Positions 17,504 to 26,767 of a DNA stretch of 64,000 bases are shown here, piece after piece. Each line of letters opens with the position of its first letter. The first letter of the stretch is position 1. Location of the stretch: positions 186,001-250,000 of the forward strand of contig NZ_JAFBDH010000001.1 of NCBI RefSeq assembly GCF_016908115.1. Reading direction: 5' to 3'. The position numbers were made by a program, and so were the translations under genes. A model generated the notes under the pieces. It was not told where the DNA came from, ran no database searches, and saw only the letters and a list, made by a program, of their open reading frames with translations. Source of the DNA: Peptoniphilus gorbachii (GTDB taxonomy: Bacteria > Bacillota > Clostridia > Tissierellales > Peptoniphilaceae).

Positions 17504-18049
17504 TTATTTAGAAGGGTCCTCATGACAAGCACAAGAATTCCCATCATCTTCATGGTGGTGCTTGTGGTCATGGTCATGCTCATGATCATGATGATGGTTC
17601 TCTTCATCATCCTCACTCTTATCAATATAGACATTTAAATCTTTTATTCCATAAACTTTTTCTAGTTCTTCACAAAATGCCACTACAGATTTTTCATCAA
17701 AGCCATAGATGTAAACTTCACTGCCATAATTTAAGATTTCTAATTTTAAAATCCCATCGTCATAAAGGCTTATTCCCATAAAGTTTAAAGAAGCATCTCC
17801 AATTAAATTTTCTAAAATCACTTTTTTGAAGTCTTCATCAACAATTCCTTGATAAATGTATTCGTAGCCATCTTCATCAGAATAAACTGCAAAATCTTCT
17901 AATAATTTCTTTGATTTTGCATCTTCCTTTAAAATTTTAACTTGATAAGAATCGCACTTATTTAAATATATTCTTAAAATATCATAAATTGGTTTTAAGT
18001 CAATTTCTTGATCAATAAATATATCATTTTCAAAATTTATATAATACAA
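17504..18049 (-). CDS. Uncharacterised acidic protein with histidine-rich metal-binding tail
   Basis: 181 residues. I do not recognise the N-terminal domain (1-148), an acidic alpha/beta domain with no signal peptide. Residues 151-170 are a run of His alternating with Asp/Glu (HHHDHEHDHDHKHHHEDD), followed by CAC and another His. Such tails bind zinc, nickel or other metals in metallochaperones and metal stores. The gene lies 12 bases downstream of the DUF4153-like membrane protein gene and is probably co-transcribed. Cytoplasmic metal storage or delivery is a guess. Confidence 0.55.
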   Translation of the reverse strand: MYYINFENDIFIDQEIDLKPIYDILRIYLNKCDSYQVKILKEDAKSKKLLEDFAVYSDEDGYEYIYQGIVDEDFKKVILENLIGDASLNFMGISLYDDGILKLEILNYGSEVYIYGFDEKSVVAFCEELEKVYGIKDLNVYIDKSEDDEENHHHDHEHDHDHKHHHEDDGNSCACHEDPSK

Positions 18050-18061
18050 ATAGATCTCTCC

Positions 18062-19819
18062 TTATTTTATCAAAAAATAAAATTCAATATAAGAATCTTC
18101 TGACTTGTCTTCTTTGCCAAAATAAATATCAGAAAATATAATCTTATAAGCATTATTTTCCATTGCTAAATCTTCAAGTTCAATATGATTTTTTGTCTTT
18201 TTTAATAGTTTTAAGTTGTCTCTAAGTTTTGCCAAATCAATTGTAAAAACTTTTTTGTAATCATCATGAGATTTTTTATAAATTTTTATTTCTTTTTTAT
18301 TTTTTTCAAATTTATATTCACCAGATGTAACAACATTATCAAGAGAATATACAAAGATTATTTTTTTGTAACCTTCAATGTCTATGTTAAAACCTAGTTC
18401 ACTATTCTTAGCTATCTTATCTGCATAAGAATATCCCAAATATTCTTTGTCTTCTACAATATTGGAAAAACCAAATAATTTTGTAAAACTATCTTCATTT
18501 AGTTTAAAATCCTTAGGCATATAGCTAAGCTTGTCTACTCTATCCGTCCTAACCATATAGCTTACAATATCTATAATTTGACTTTTTGTACTACTTTCAA
18601 CATTTACATTTGCTTTTATCTCGTCGCCAGCAATCATTTTATTTTCTTTTAAAAGTTTTTCAAATCTTGTATTTTGTGATCTCACACTTAAACTTGTTGC
18701 AGATGCAGGGCCAAGACCTGTTATTAAAATTATTACTGATAAAAAAATTGGAATAGTAATATTTGAATTTTCTCTGTAAAAAATATAATAAATTAGAGAT
18801 AGAAAAATCCAAACTCCTGCCGCAATTACAATATATCTATTTTCTGTAATTCCATATTCCTGAATTCTTAAATAAATTGCAAAGAACATCATTCCTAATA
18901 GTGGAAAGAGTGTAAAGGGAAAAATAATTTTAAATTTATTTATAAATTTAATACTATCTATTCTAGATAGGAAAAATAAATATACCACTGAAAAACTTGC
19001 AAACCAAATAACTAAATTAACAATTAAATTATTTGGAATTTGCCATAGCCATAAAATTTTAACAAAATAAGCAAGTAAAATTCCTGTGTAAATAATAACA
19101 ATAGGAGTCATTATATATACCAACAAAATTTTAAAAGCCTTAGGATATTTATAATCTATAAAAGAATCTCTAACTTTTGGAAAATCAGAGAAAAATGTCA
19201 CAACATTAAATAAAATAAAGGAAAAAATTCCAACTCTTAAATAAATAGAAGATGAAAAATTTAATTTAAATAAAGTATTTAGTGCATAAATAATTCCGCT
19301 AACTCCGATAAAGACAATAAAACTGTATATATTTGAAATAATAAATGCCTTTAATATTTTAGCTACATAAACTACATAATCCTTGTGATAATTAAATTTA
19401 CCTACAAAAGATGTGCCAACTACTAAAGCTGCAATTAAGGTAAAATAAATAAAATTACTATTATAATGGGATAAAGCCTGATCCTTATCATAAACAAGTT
19501 CATAAATCCCATATAAAATTGGAAGGGTGATTACATAGGAAAGTATCTTGAAAAAATTATTATTTTTTAAATTTTTAAGATCGTAATAATTTCTTAATCC
19601 TTCATTAAATAGTTTAATAAAGGCGTAGAGAAAAATTCCAAAAACAAAAACTAATCCAAAGCTCATCAACTTGTTATTATATGCTTCAGCGTATTCATCG
19701 AAAGTTGATAAAATTAAAAATATTGTGGCAAGTGTAGCAGATATTATTGTGAATGGAAATCTTTTAATGGTGTTTTTAATACTATTAAAATTAAGTAAAG
19801 TGTAATTAAAAATTCTCAT
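18062..19819 (-). CDS. DUF4153-like polytopic membrane protein
   Basis: 585 residues. An N-terminal segment FPFTIISATLATIFLILS matches the way DUF4153 proteins open. About eleven or twelve hydrophobic helices fill residues 20-380. The remaining 200 residues are hydrophilic and lie on one face of the membrane. Function is unknown. It sits between pyrC and the His-tailed protein. Confidence 0.6.
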   Translation of the reverse strand: MRIFNYTLLNFNSIKNTIKRFPFTIISATLATIFLILSTFDEYAEAYNNKLMSFGLVFVFGIFLYAFIKLFNEGLRNYYDLKNLKNNNFFKILSYVITLPILYGIYELVYDKDQALSHYNSNFIYFTLIAALVVGTSFVGKFNYHKDYVVYVAKILKAFIISNIYSFIVFIGVSGIIYALNTLFKLNFSSSIYLRVGIFSFILFNVVTFFSDFPKVRDSFIDYKYPKAFKILLVYIMTPIVIIYTGILLAYFVKILWLWQIPNNLIVNLVIWFASFSVVYLFFLSRIDSIKFINKFKIIFPFTLFPLLGMMFFAIYLRIQEYGITENRYIVIAAGVWIFLSLIYYIFYRENSNITIPIFLSVIILITGLGPASATSLSVRSQNTRFEKLLKENKMIAGDEIKANVNVESSTKSQIIDIVSYMVRTDRVDKLSYMPKDFKLNEDSFTKLFGFSNIVEDKEYLGYSYADKIAKNSELGFNIDIEGYKKIIFVYSLDNVVTSGEYKFEKNKKEIKIYKKSHDDYKKVFTIDLAKLRDNLKLLKKTKNHIELEDLAMENNAYKIIFSDIYFGKEDKSEDSYIEFYFLIK

Positions 19820-19909
19820 AACTACCTCCCTATTTTAATAATATATCAAGTATATAGAATTTTAAAGTAAATGGCTTAAATCTTTATCTTTGTATCCACT
19901 TTGACATAT

Positions 19910-21178
19910 TTATTTTTTATATACAACTTTTCCCTCAGAAATTGTATAAAGAATTTCGCCTTTTAAATTCTTATTTGCAAAGGGACTATTAGATGATTTT
20001 GATTTAAATCTTTCTATTTTGTATTCCTTTTCAAGATCAATTATTGTTAAATCTGCAAGTTTATTAACTGCTATTTCCCCACCTTCAAGTCCATATATTT
20101 TTGCAGGATTTGTGCTCATTAGTTCAATTAATTTCATAAGAGATATTTCTTTACTTAAAACTAAGTTTTCATAGCAAATAGAAAAAGATGTCTCTAGTCC
20201 AATAATTCCTGATGGCGCCTTAGTTAGTTCTTTTTCCTTTTCTTCAGAGCTGTGAGGAGCGTGATCTGTTGCTATAATTTCAATTGTTCCCTCTTTTATA
20301 CCTTTTATAATTCTTAATCTGTCTTCTTCACTTCTTAGTGGTGGATTCATTTTTGCAAGACTACCATATTCTAAAACAGCCCTGTCATTTAAGGCTATAT
20401 GATGTGGCGTCACTTCTGCAAAAATATTTGCACCCATAGATTTTCCAAATTTAACAAGGTCAACACCAAGACCTGTTGATAGATGCTGAATAGAAATTTT
20501 TGCACCAGTGTAAATTGCCATGGCTACATCTCTTGCTATAAAAGATGTCTCTGCAATACTTGGTGAGCCATAAATATTTAAAGAATCAGAAACTTCTGAA
20601 TGATTTATACCATTTTGAGAAATTAAATTTGGATCTTCTTCATGAAAAGAAATTATTGCGCCTATTTTTTTTGCACAATTCATGGCATCTAGTATTAATT
20701 TAGAATTTCTATTAGGTATTCCATCATCTGTAAAAGCAATGGCACCAGCTATAAAATTTTCTTCCATATCAACAAGTTCTAAGTCTTCAAAATTTCTTGT
20801 GAGAGCAGATACTGTAAAAACTTTTAAAGGTAGGTCTCTTGCTTTTTTATAATGCTCAATTATTTTTTCTTTGTTGTCTATTTTGGGACTAGTATTTGCC
20901 ATTTGTACTACTGTGGTAAATCCACCAGCAATAGCAGCCTGGCTTCCCGTTTTCAAATCTTCTTTATAAGTTTGACCTGGATCTCTAAAATGAACATGAA
21001 CATCTATAAGACCTGGTACAAGAACTTTTCCACTTGCATTAATTATTTCTTCATTAGGGTATTTTTTCTCATCAATATTTTTTTCTATTTCAGCTATTAT
21101 TCCCTTTTCTATTCTTATATCTAAAACTTCATCAGTTCTTGAGATAGGATCAATTATTCTTCCGCCTTTAATAATCAT
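19910..21178 (-). CDS. pyrC: Dihydroorotase, class I
   Basis: Catalyses ring closure of carbamoyl-aspartate to dihydroorotate in pyrimidine synthesis. 422 residues, amidohydrolase fold. Metal-site motif DVHVHFRDPGQTYKEDL (about 59-75), later metal-binding His in SFHEEDP and SIQHLS, and the catalytic ATDHAPHS (about 305-312) are all intact. RBS AGGAG precedes the ATG. No other pyr genes are in the window. Confidence 0.95.
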   Translation of the reverse strand: MIIKGGRIIDPISRTDEVLDIRIEKGIIAEIEKNIDEKKYPNEEIINASGKVLVPGLIDVHVHFRDPGQTYKEDLKTGSQAAIAGGFTTVVQMANTSPKIDNKEKIIEHYKKARDLPLKVFTVSALTRNFEDLELVDMEENFIAGAIAFTDDGIPNRNSKLILDAMNCAKKIGAIISFHEEDPNLISQNGINHSEVSDSLNIYGSPSIAETSFIARDVAMAIYTGAKISIQHLSTGLGVDLVKFGKSMGANIFAEVTPHHIALNDRAVLEYGSLAKMNPPLRSEEDRLRIIKGIKEGTIEIIATDHAPHSSEEKEKELTKAPSGIIGLETSFSICYENLVLSKEISLMKLIELMSTNPAKIYGLEGGEIAVNKLADLTIIDLEKEYKIERFKSKSSNSPFANKNLKGEILYTISEGKVVYKK

Positions 21179-21204
21179 ATTTTCTCCTATAATTTATAAT
21201 GAAT

Positions 21205-21236
21205 CTTAAAAAAGACGAGGAAACACCTCGCCTTTT
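21205..21236 (-). terminator. Terminator at the end of the NusG_II-to-CD1247 operon
   Basis: On the minus strand the stem AAAGGCGAGG/CCTCGTCTTT (near 21235 to 21211) is followed by TTTTTTAAG. It closes the long operon just ahead of pyrC. Confidence 0.8.
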
Positions 21237-21247
21237 AAAAAAATTAA

Positions 21248-21556
21248 TTATTCTTCTTCACTTTCTTCTTCATTTTCATCATAGATTTCTAAATCATCAA
21301 AATCAAAATCATCATCATATAAATCGAAATCCATGTCTTCATTTTCGTAAACATAATCTTCTAAATCAGCAAGATCTTCTTCAATTATGTCAACATAATC
21401 TTCAATCTCTTCACGAGATTCTCTCATTTCATCAATAACATCGCTTAAAATATCTACAAGTTCAGATATAATTTTTCCTTCGTTAGTTGTAGTGTCTAAA
21501 TCATATCCATCACAAAGTCCTTGCAAATAAGAAATTCTCTTTAATAAATATTCCAT
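21248..21556 (-). CDS. CD1247 N-terminal-domain protein
   Basis: 102 residues. The first 65 (MEYLLKRISYLQGLCDGYDL ... IEDYVDIIEEDLADLEDYVY) form a helical CD1247-type domain. The rest is a very acidic Asp/Glu/Tyr tail. This small Firmicute family is often encoded beside efp, as here (12 bases from efp). Function unknown; a coiled-coil protein-protein module is likely. Confidence 0.75.
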   Translation of the reverse strand: MEYLLKRISYLQGLCDGYDLDTTTNEGKIISELVDILSDVIDEMRESREEIEDYVDIIEEDLADLEDYVYENEDMDFDLYDDDFDFDDLEIYDENEEESEEE

Positions 21557-21568
21557 ATTTCCTCCAAA

Positions 21569-22126
21569 TTAAACTCTAGACATATATTCGCCGTCTCTCG
21601 TGTCAATTCTTATAATATCGCCTGTATTAATGAAAAGTGGTACATTAAGAGTGTAACCTGTTTCAACAGTAGCAGGTTTAGATCCACCACTTGATGTATC
21701 TCCTTTGACACCTGGTTCAGTTTGAGTTACTTCTAATTCCACAAAGTTTTGAGGTGTAACTCTAAAAGCTTTGCCCTTGTAAAAATTAATAGTAGCCATG
21801 TCATTTTCTTTCATGAAGTTAAGTGCGTCTTCTACCATGCTTTTTTCTAGTGGAATTTGTTCGTAAGTTTCTTGATCCATAAAGTAATAAAGTTCTCCAT
21901 CAGAATATAAATATTGCATTTCTTTATTTTCAATTACAACTTTTTCAAATTTTTCTGATGGGTTAAATGTTGTATCTTTAATACTGCCAGTAAGTACTGA
22001 TTTAATTTTACTTCTTACAAAAGCAGCACCTTTCCCAGGTTTAACGTGTTGAAAGTCAATTACAACCCAAACATCTCCATCCCATTCAAATGTAAGTCCT
22101 TTTCTTAAATCTCCTGCTGTTATCAT
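21569..22126 (-). CDS. efp: Elongation factor P
   Basis: Relieves ribosome stalling at polyproline by binding between P and E sites. 185 residues from the ATG at 22126. A 12-base-longer reading exists, but its codons contain the GGAGG ribosome site, so the inner ATG is the start. KOW-like N-domain ([10 protein letters not shown]), the modifiable loop [10 protein letters not shown] with the conserved lysine at its tip, and two OB domains ending [17 protein letters not shown] are complete. It follows the pseudopilin cluster by 13 bases. Confidence 0.97.
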   Translation of the reverse strand: MITAGDLRKGLTFEWDGDVWVVIDFQHVKPGKGAAFVRSKIKSVLTGSIKDTTFNPSEKFEKVVIENKEMQYLYSDGELYYFMDQETYEQIPLEKSMVEDALNFMKENDMATINFYKGKAFRVTPQNFVELEVTQTEPGVKGDTSSGGSKPATVETGYTLNVPLFINTGDIIRIDTRDGEYMSRV

Positions 22127-22139
22127 ATTTTCCTCCATA

Positions 22140-23105
22140 TTAAGTATTGTCTTCTAAATCATAATGATTAAGTGAAATTGGCTGAAATTTTATAAAATCA
22201 GGCATAACTGAACCATAAAATTTTAAGACTGGTGGATTATATTCAACGCTTATACTAGAATTTTTGTCGTATAAATCAATTAAATACCCCACTAATTTGC
22301 AATTATTAGAAATTTGTGCATTATTATTTAAAATAATTATACCAGATATTTTATTATGGTTAAACAAAACTTTGTCATTTATTACTAAAATTTGATTATT
22401 TATGTCCGATTCTATTTTTAAACTTCCACTATTTTGTACTATTATATTTACATTATCTAAAGAAATCCTAGGAATTCTTTTTATAGTTTTTTCTAAAGTA
22501 ACCTCATTTATCTCCTCGACTTCTTGAAAAATGTATTTCTTTCCCTTTTCATCTCCATAAATAAAATCACCATCTAAATTTATAAGCTTATATTTAACAT
22601 GCGTCCAATTATTTTTTTCAAAAGAATTTTTTATTTTTTCCAAATCATACTTATTAACTTTTCCTGAATTTAGGACACCGTCATCCATTTTATATAATTT
22701 ATTAATATAATTTGCCCTAATTTTAGCACTAGCTAGTGAGTTTTTATATTTTATGTCAGTAGAAAGTTCAACTAGATCAAAATTTTTTATACTCTTATCA
22801 TCGTCTAGCAATCTTAACTGAAGTCTTTTAATTTCTGTATCATTTGGTTTAAATCCACAAGCTAAATTATTATAAATGCTATGAGAATTAATTAATTTTT
22901 CTAAGTCTTTATTAAAATTTTCTTCAGAGCTTCTAATATTTAATACAGATTCTGCCGCATAATTTGCCTGAATCTTTTCAACTTTATTTAAGCTTATGTA
23001 TGATGTATTTGACGTATAGGAATATATAAAGTAAAAGAAAAGAGCAAGCAATGAAATTAAAATAATAGTAAAAATATAAATATATCCTTCTTTTCTTTTA
23101 TTCAT
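22140..23105 (-). CDS. PilX/ComGG-like minor pilin candidate
   Basis: 321 residues. The N-terminus has a short charged leader (MNKRKEG), then [22 protein letters not shown], a single membrane helix placed as in prepilins. The conserved Glu at +5 after the processing glycine is absent. The remainder is exported-type sequence rich in Asn, Lys and Ile. Lack of Glu5 and the last position in a pseudopilin cluster fit a PilX/GspK/ComGG-type tip subunit. Assignment rests on position and architecture. It overlaps the gene upstream by 8 bases. Confidence 0.5.
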   Translation of the reverse strand: MNKRKEGYIYIFTIILISLLALFFYFIYSYTSNTSYISLNKVEKIQANYAAESVLNIRSSEENFNKDLEKLINSHSIYNNLACGFKPNDTEIKRLQLRLLDDDKSIKNFDLVELSTDIKYKNSLASAKIRANYINKLYKMDDGVLNSGKVNKYDLEKIKNSFEKNNWTHVKYKLINLDGDFIYGDEKGKKYIFQEVEEINEVTLEKTIKRIPRISLDNVNIIVQNSGSLKIESDINNQILVINDKVLFNHNKISGIIILNNNAQISNNCKLVGYLIDLYDKNSSISVEYNPPVLKFYGSVMPDFIKFQPISLNHYDLEDNT

Positions 23106-23604
23106 AAAGTTTTATCCTCTTTGCTATTTTAAAATTTATTTTATCTTTATCATTATACTTTAAATAAATGTTAAAATAAGGCCCTTGGTCACTTACTTTA
23201 AAAGCACCTATCTCTTCAGTCAAGGCATTATTTCCTTTTTTGGGCAAATTATTGAACTTTTGCATTTTATCTACAGTTGTGGAATATCTAAATAATTGAT
23301 TATCTTTTAATCCATAACTAATATAATTATACTTGTTGTCAACTTTTTTAATAAAATATAGTCCTCCATTAATATAAGTGTAATAATCACAAGATTCTAT
23401 TTCGTCTTTTATGTAATTTATGGCATAGGACATGTCAGAATTAGTATTTTGATTAATGTAGCTTTTATTTAATATCTTTTGTGTTACTCCAAGAATAGAT
23501 GTTAAAACCATTGTTATGATTAAAAGCATGGCTATAGAAAGTACAAGCTCAATTAGTGAATAACCCTTCTTGCGGTAAGTATACTTCAAGTTTAATTTCT
23601 TCAT
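23098..23604 (-). CDS. Type IV pilin-like protein (PilW/ComGF-like)
   Basis: About 168 residues from the ATG at 23604, with AGAGG 10 bases before it. A longer reading to a TTG at 23631 is less likely. Prepilin signal RKKG/YSLIELVLSIAMLLII has the cleavage glycine and Glu5. The C-terminal part is a small globular domain. It overlaps the upstream pseudopilin gene by 56 bases. The order of the four genes resembles comGD-GE-GF-GG. Confidence 0.65.
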   Translation of the reverse strand: MKKLNLKYTYRKKGYSLIELVLSIAMLLIITMVLTSILGVTQKILNKSYINQNTNSDMSYAINYIKDEIESCDYYTYINGGLYFIKKVDNKYNYISYGLKDNQLFRYSTTVDKMQKFNNLPKKGNNALTEEIGAFKVSDQGPYFNIYLKYNDKDKINFKIAKRIKLYE

Positions 23605-23929
23605 CACTACCACGCCTCTTTCCACTAACAATTACATGATTTAAATTACCCTCATTATTTTTTACTACATTAATGATAAAATTCTTTTTTGTATCATCGT
23701 CCTTATCAAAATTTATTTTCAAATCTTTATTGTTATAAGCATCTCCAATGATCTCTTCCATTTTTGAATTTACAGCATAAATTAATAATTCTCTTTCTTT
23801 TAAATAATTTTGATTTTCCAAGAGACTAATAATATTTGGCATAATTACAGATGCAATTAGACCTACAATAGCTATTGAAAACAAAACTTCAATCATTAAA
23901 TGTCCCTTATTCCTAGTCCTTAATATCAT
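23549..23929 (-). CDS. Type IV pilin-like protein (PilV/ComGE-like)
   Basis: 126 residues. Prepilin signal RNKG/HLMIEVLFSIAIVGLIAS with Glu5 conserved but an unusual His-Leu-Met at +1 to +3, which could affect processing. Short globular part. It overlaps the FimT-like gene upstream by 17 bases and the next pseudopilin gene by 56. Confidence 0.6.
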   Translation of the reverse strand: MILRTRNKGHLMIEVLFSIAIVGLIASVIMPNIISLLENQNYLKERELLIYAVNSKMEEIIGDAYNNKDLKINFDKDDDTKKNFIINVVKNNEGNLNHVIVSGKRRGSDEEIKLEVYLPQEGLFTN

Positions 23930-24365
23930 AATAATTCACCTTGCCAGTAACTGGTAAAACTTTTATAGTAATAGTTTTTTTATCCCCTATAGAATAAACA
24001 ATGGTACCCGCAGAATTATTTTTGCTTATATATGATGGCTTCCCGCTACTTGTAAAATTAATATCATATACATTAGTGGATTTTAATTTAATAAGTTTAT
24101 TAAACTTAATAGTTTTGATTTTATCTCCAAATTTAACTGTATAGCCATCATTTTCAATTTTGAGGCTGGTTCTACAATTATTAACTTGAGCATAATTTTT
24201 TACAAATTTAATATCAAGTGCCAAAGTTTTTAATTGCTGCCTTGCTTCAATTTTCTCTCGAACATTAAAATTAATTACGCCAATTGATAAAAGTACTATT
24301 ATAATCCCAATTGTTATTACTAGTTCAATTAAAGTAAAACCTTTAGATGTTTTCATTGTATTCAA
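23913..24365 (-). CDS. GspH/FimT/ComGD-like pseudopilin
   Basis: 150 residues. Canonical prepilin motif SKG/FTLIELVITIGIIIVLLSIG, then a beta-rich C-terminal domain of the GspH/FimT kind (DINFTSSGKPSYISKNNSAGTIVYSI). It should be cut after the glycine by a prepilin peptidase, which is not encoded in the window. It overlaps the 385-residue gene upstream by 23 bases. Confidence 0.75.
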   Translation of the reverse strand: MNTMKTSKGFTLIELVITIGIIIVLLSIGVINFNVREKIEARQQLKTLALDIKFVKNYAQVNNCRTSLKIENDGYTVKFGDKIKTIKFNKLIKLKSTNVYDINFTSSGKPSYISKNNSAGTIVYSIGDKKTITIKVLPVTGKVNYYDIKD

Positions 24366-25500
24366 CTTCTTTTATAAAAAAGAATAAATCTTCATTATTT
24401 TGTGGCAAAAAATAAATATAACTAATGTCTTCAGCAAATAAATTTATTCTAAACCACTCATTTTGAAGTATTTTTCCTGTAAAAGGAATTTTTTCTCCTG
24501 CAATATTAATTATTCCAATTTCTTTGCAAGAATCATAGGGAAATAAAAGTGAAAGAGATACTCCATCACAATGTCTGTCAACTCCAAGCTTTATAATGTC
24601 GTAAATTTTTTCTTTATCTACAAAAATTGATATAATCCCAGATTCACTATAATAATTTGTATTTACATTATTATCTACTATAAATTTATTTTCCTCATTT
24701 TTATTTGATTCTAAATCCAAATTATTATGATTACTTTCTAATTTGTCTTTAGATTTATTATCAATATTGTCTTTTACGCCATTTAGGTTAGATAACTTTT
24801 CTTCATGACCCTTAATTACATTATCTTTATTATTAGTTTTTAAAGATTTTTTTCCTTTTAAAGTTAAGTTTTTCATAATTTTTTTATTTGTACTTTGTAA
24901 TTCAGTGGCCTTTATATTTTTTATATCAGTTATATTCTTATCTTTCTTATCATCTTTAGAATTTAAATTTTCTTTTTCACTTTCCTTATTATTTAGATCA
25001 GATGAATTTTTTTCATTAAAGTAAGCACTTTTTAAATCGGAGTAATAAACAGCCTTTGATGGCTTTTCTGCCTTAAATTCAAAATTAAATGTATTTTCAT
25101 CATTTCTATTTAAAGTAATATTAGAATAACCATAATAATTTGTTAGCTTAGAAATTTTACCAATATCTCCATTATTTATTATTCCAGATATGGATAGTGT
25201 TTCAATATCTGTCTCTGCTTCCTTAGCAATATTTTCTTCTTCTAAATTATTCTCAGCAACAATTTTATCTATATTTTCCTTTGAAAAATTTTCTAAACCA
25301 CTATATTTATAATTAATTTTTTCATTTTCAATACTTTCATTAAATTGTATTTCAGAAATTTTTTGTTGTTCATTTTTTATCAAAAAATTATAAAATAAAA
25401 ATTCTAAAAATAACAAAATGAAAATTACCAATAAAATCTTTTCTCTCTTTGAAAATCGCCTATAAGAAATTTTTTTGCTTAAAACATCAAAAATATCCAT
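24343..25500 (-). CDS. Uncharacterised membrane-anchored protein heading the pseudopilin cluster
   Basis: 385 residues. A short cytoplasmic N-terminus is followed by one membrane helix (about 24-43), a possible small alpha/beta domain (about 100-150), a long Lys/Asp/Asn-rich low-complexity linker (about 165-290) and a beta-rich C-terminal domain (about 295-385). The single-helix architecture and the position before pseudopilins recall PilO or PilN assembly proteins, but I see no diagnostic motif. It overlaps the SGNH hydrolase gene by 14 bases and the FimT-like gene by 23, which ties it to pilus assembly. Confidence 0.45.
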   Translation of the reverse strand: MDIFDVLSKKISYRRFSKREKILLVIFILLFLEFLFYNFLIKNEQQKISEIQFNESIENEKINYKYSGLENFSKENIDKIVAENNLEEENIAKEAETDIETLSISGIINNGDIGKISKLTNYYGYSNITLNRNDENTFNFEFKAEKPSKAVYYSDLKSAYFNEKNSSDLNNKESEKENLNSKDDKKDKNITDIKNIKATELQSTNKKIMKNLTLKGKKSLKTNNKDNVIKGHEEKLSNLNGVKDNIDNKSKDKLESNHNNLDLESNKNEENKFIVDNNVNTNYYSESGIISIFVDKEKIYDIIKLGVDRHCDGVSLSLLFPYDSCKEIGIINIAGEKIPFTGKILQNEWFRINLFAEDISYIYFLPQNNEDLFFFIKEVEYNENI

Positions 25501-26035
25501 TCAATTTTTCCTCTAAAAATATTGATAATTTTTCATGAAGCCTTTCATTAGGATGTATTCCATCGATTAAATCATCCTCAATGTTATTTTCTTTAGCATA
25601 ATCGTAAAATGAAACAACTTTATAATCCTTGGCATTTTCCTTTAATTTTTTGTCAAGATTTTCTATTTTATTGTTCACTGAATTAAAATTTATAAAACTT
25701 TCATAAGCTTTATCTAAGTTTTTAAAAGATGTTGGATAGGGTGTGATGACAATAATTTTTCCAGCTAAGCTCTTTAATTTCTCTATAATTTTATTTATAT
25801 TTTTTAAAACATAATCAAGAGATCTTCCATTATAAAAATCGTTTAAACCTATGAGAATAAAATATAAATCATAACTCATCAAATTATTTATTGCATATAA
25901 AACTTCATCAGTAGTTAAGCCATTGACACCGTAGTTATCAATATCATAACCTTTTCCCTGCAAATAATAAATTAAGGATTTTCCTCCAACTAAATATCCT
26001 TCAAATATGGAGTCTCCAAGAGCACAAATTCTCAT
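25487..26035 (-). CDS. SGNH/GDSL-family hydrolase
   Basis: 182 residues. Block I GDSIFEGY carries the catalytic Ser9, block III GLND the Asn, and block V DGIHPNE the Asp-His pair, so the esterase triad is intact. No signal peptide is seen, so it acts in the cytoplasm unless exported otherwise. It lies between radC and the pilus-like cluster and overlaps the latter's first gene. Substrate unknown. Confidence 0.85.
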   Translation of the reverse strand: MRICALGDSIFEGYLVGGKSLIYYLQGKGYDIDNYGVNGLTTDEVLYAINNLMSYDLYFILIGLNDFYNGRSLDYVLKNINKIIEKLKSLAGKIIVITPYPTSFKNLDKAYESFINFNSVNNKIENLDKKLKENAKDYKVVSFYDYAKENNIEDDLIDGIHPNERLHEKLSIFLEEKLNGYF

Positions 26036-26043
26036 AAAACCTC

Positions 26044-26763
26044 CTACATAAGTCCTTCTTCTAAAAAACTAAAATACTTATTATCCCCAATAATAATATG
26101 ATCTAAAATATCAATTCCAATTATCTTTGATGCCTCAACTAAGGTATTGGTAAGATCAATGTCCTCCTTAGAGGGTTTTGGGTCCCCTGTTGGATGATTA
26201 TGTAGCAAAATAATCGTGTGAGCATTGTCAAAAATGGCAGCCCTAAAAACTTCTCTTGCGTGAACAAGGGTCATATTTATAGTGCCCTTAGATATTTCTC
26301 TAACAAAATTTATTTCTTTTTTGGTATTTAAAGTCATAATCCTAAAATGTTCTTCTTCTAAAACACTCATATCACTTAAAACATAATTTGCAGCAATAGA
26401 TGGAGATGTAACTCTAATTTTTGAATCGTAAGAACTAGCCGAAAGACGCATTCCAAGTTGCACAGCAGCAATAATCATGGCAGCCTTAGCTTCTCCAATT
26501 CCTTCCACTTTCATTAAGTTTGAAAAGTTTGCATTTTTAAGACTATTTAAGCCATTCTTATCATTTTCTGATTTTAAACTTCTAAGAACTTTATTGGCTG
26601 TATCAATGGATGAATCGCCACTTTTAGACCCAGTTCTTATTATTAAAGCTAAAAGTTCAGCATTGGATAGATAATTTGGCCCAAATTTTATTAATTTTTC
26701 CTGAGGTCTCTCATCTTCTGGCATCTCTTTTATTGTGTATCTGTCATTTTCTCTATCTTTCAT
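26044..26763 (-). CDS. radC: RadC family JAB-domain protein
   Basis: 239 residues. N-terminal helix-hairpin-helix region (MKVEGIGEAKAAMI), then a JAB/MPN metalloprotease-like domain with HNHPTGDPKPSKED and upstream Glu, the conserved metal-binding set. The name comes from a withdrawn DNA-repair link; the true role is unclear. It neighbours maf, as in many Firmicutes. Confidence 0.93.
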   Translation of the reverse strand: MKDRENDRYTIKEMPEDERPQEKLIKFGPNYLSNAELLALIIRTGSKSGDSSIDTANKVLRSLKSENDKNGLNSLKNANFSNLMKVEGIGEAKAAMIIAAVQLGMRLSASSYDSKIRVTSPSIAANYVLSDMSVLEEEHFRIMTLNTKKEINFVREISKGTINMTLVHAREVFRAAIFDNAHTIILLHNHPTGDPKPSKEDIDLTNTLVEASKIIGIDILDHIIIGDNKYFSFLEEGLM

Positions 26764-26767
26764 AAAA

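Noticed and set aside
21199-21438. Plus-strand frame rich in His, Asn and Gln
   Set aside because: Reverse reading of the acidic Asp/Glu/Tyr tail of the CD1247-type gene; not a real metal-binding protein.
23549-23631. Frameshift between two pseudopilin genes
   Set aside because: Both proteins have complete prepilin signals of their own, so the overlap is a normal coupled gene pair rather than one broken gene.
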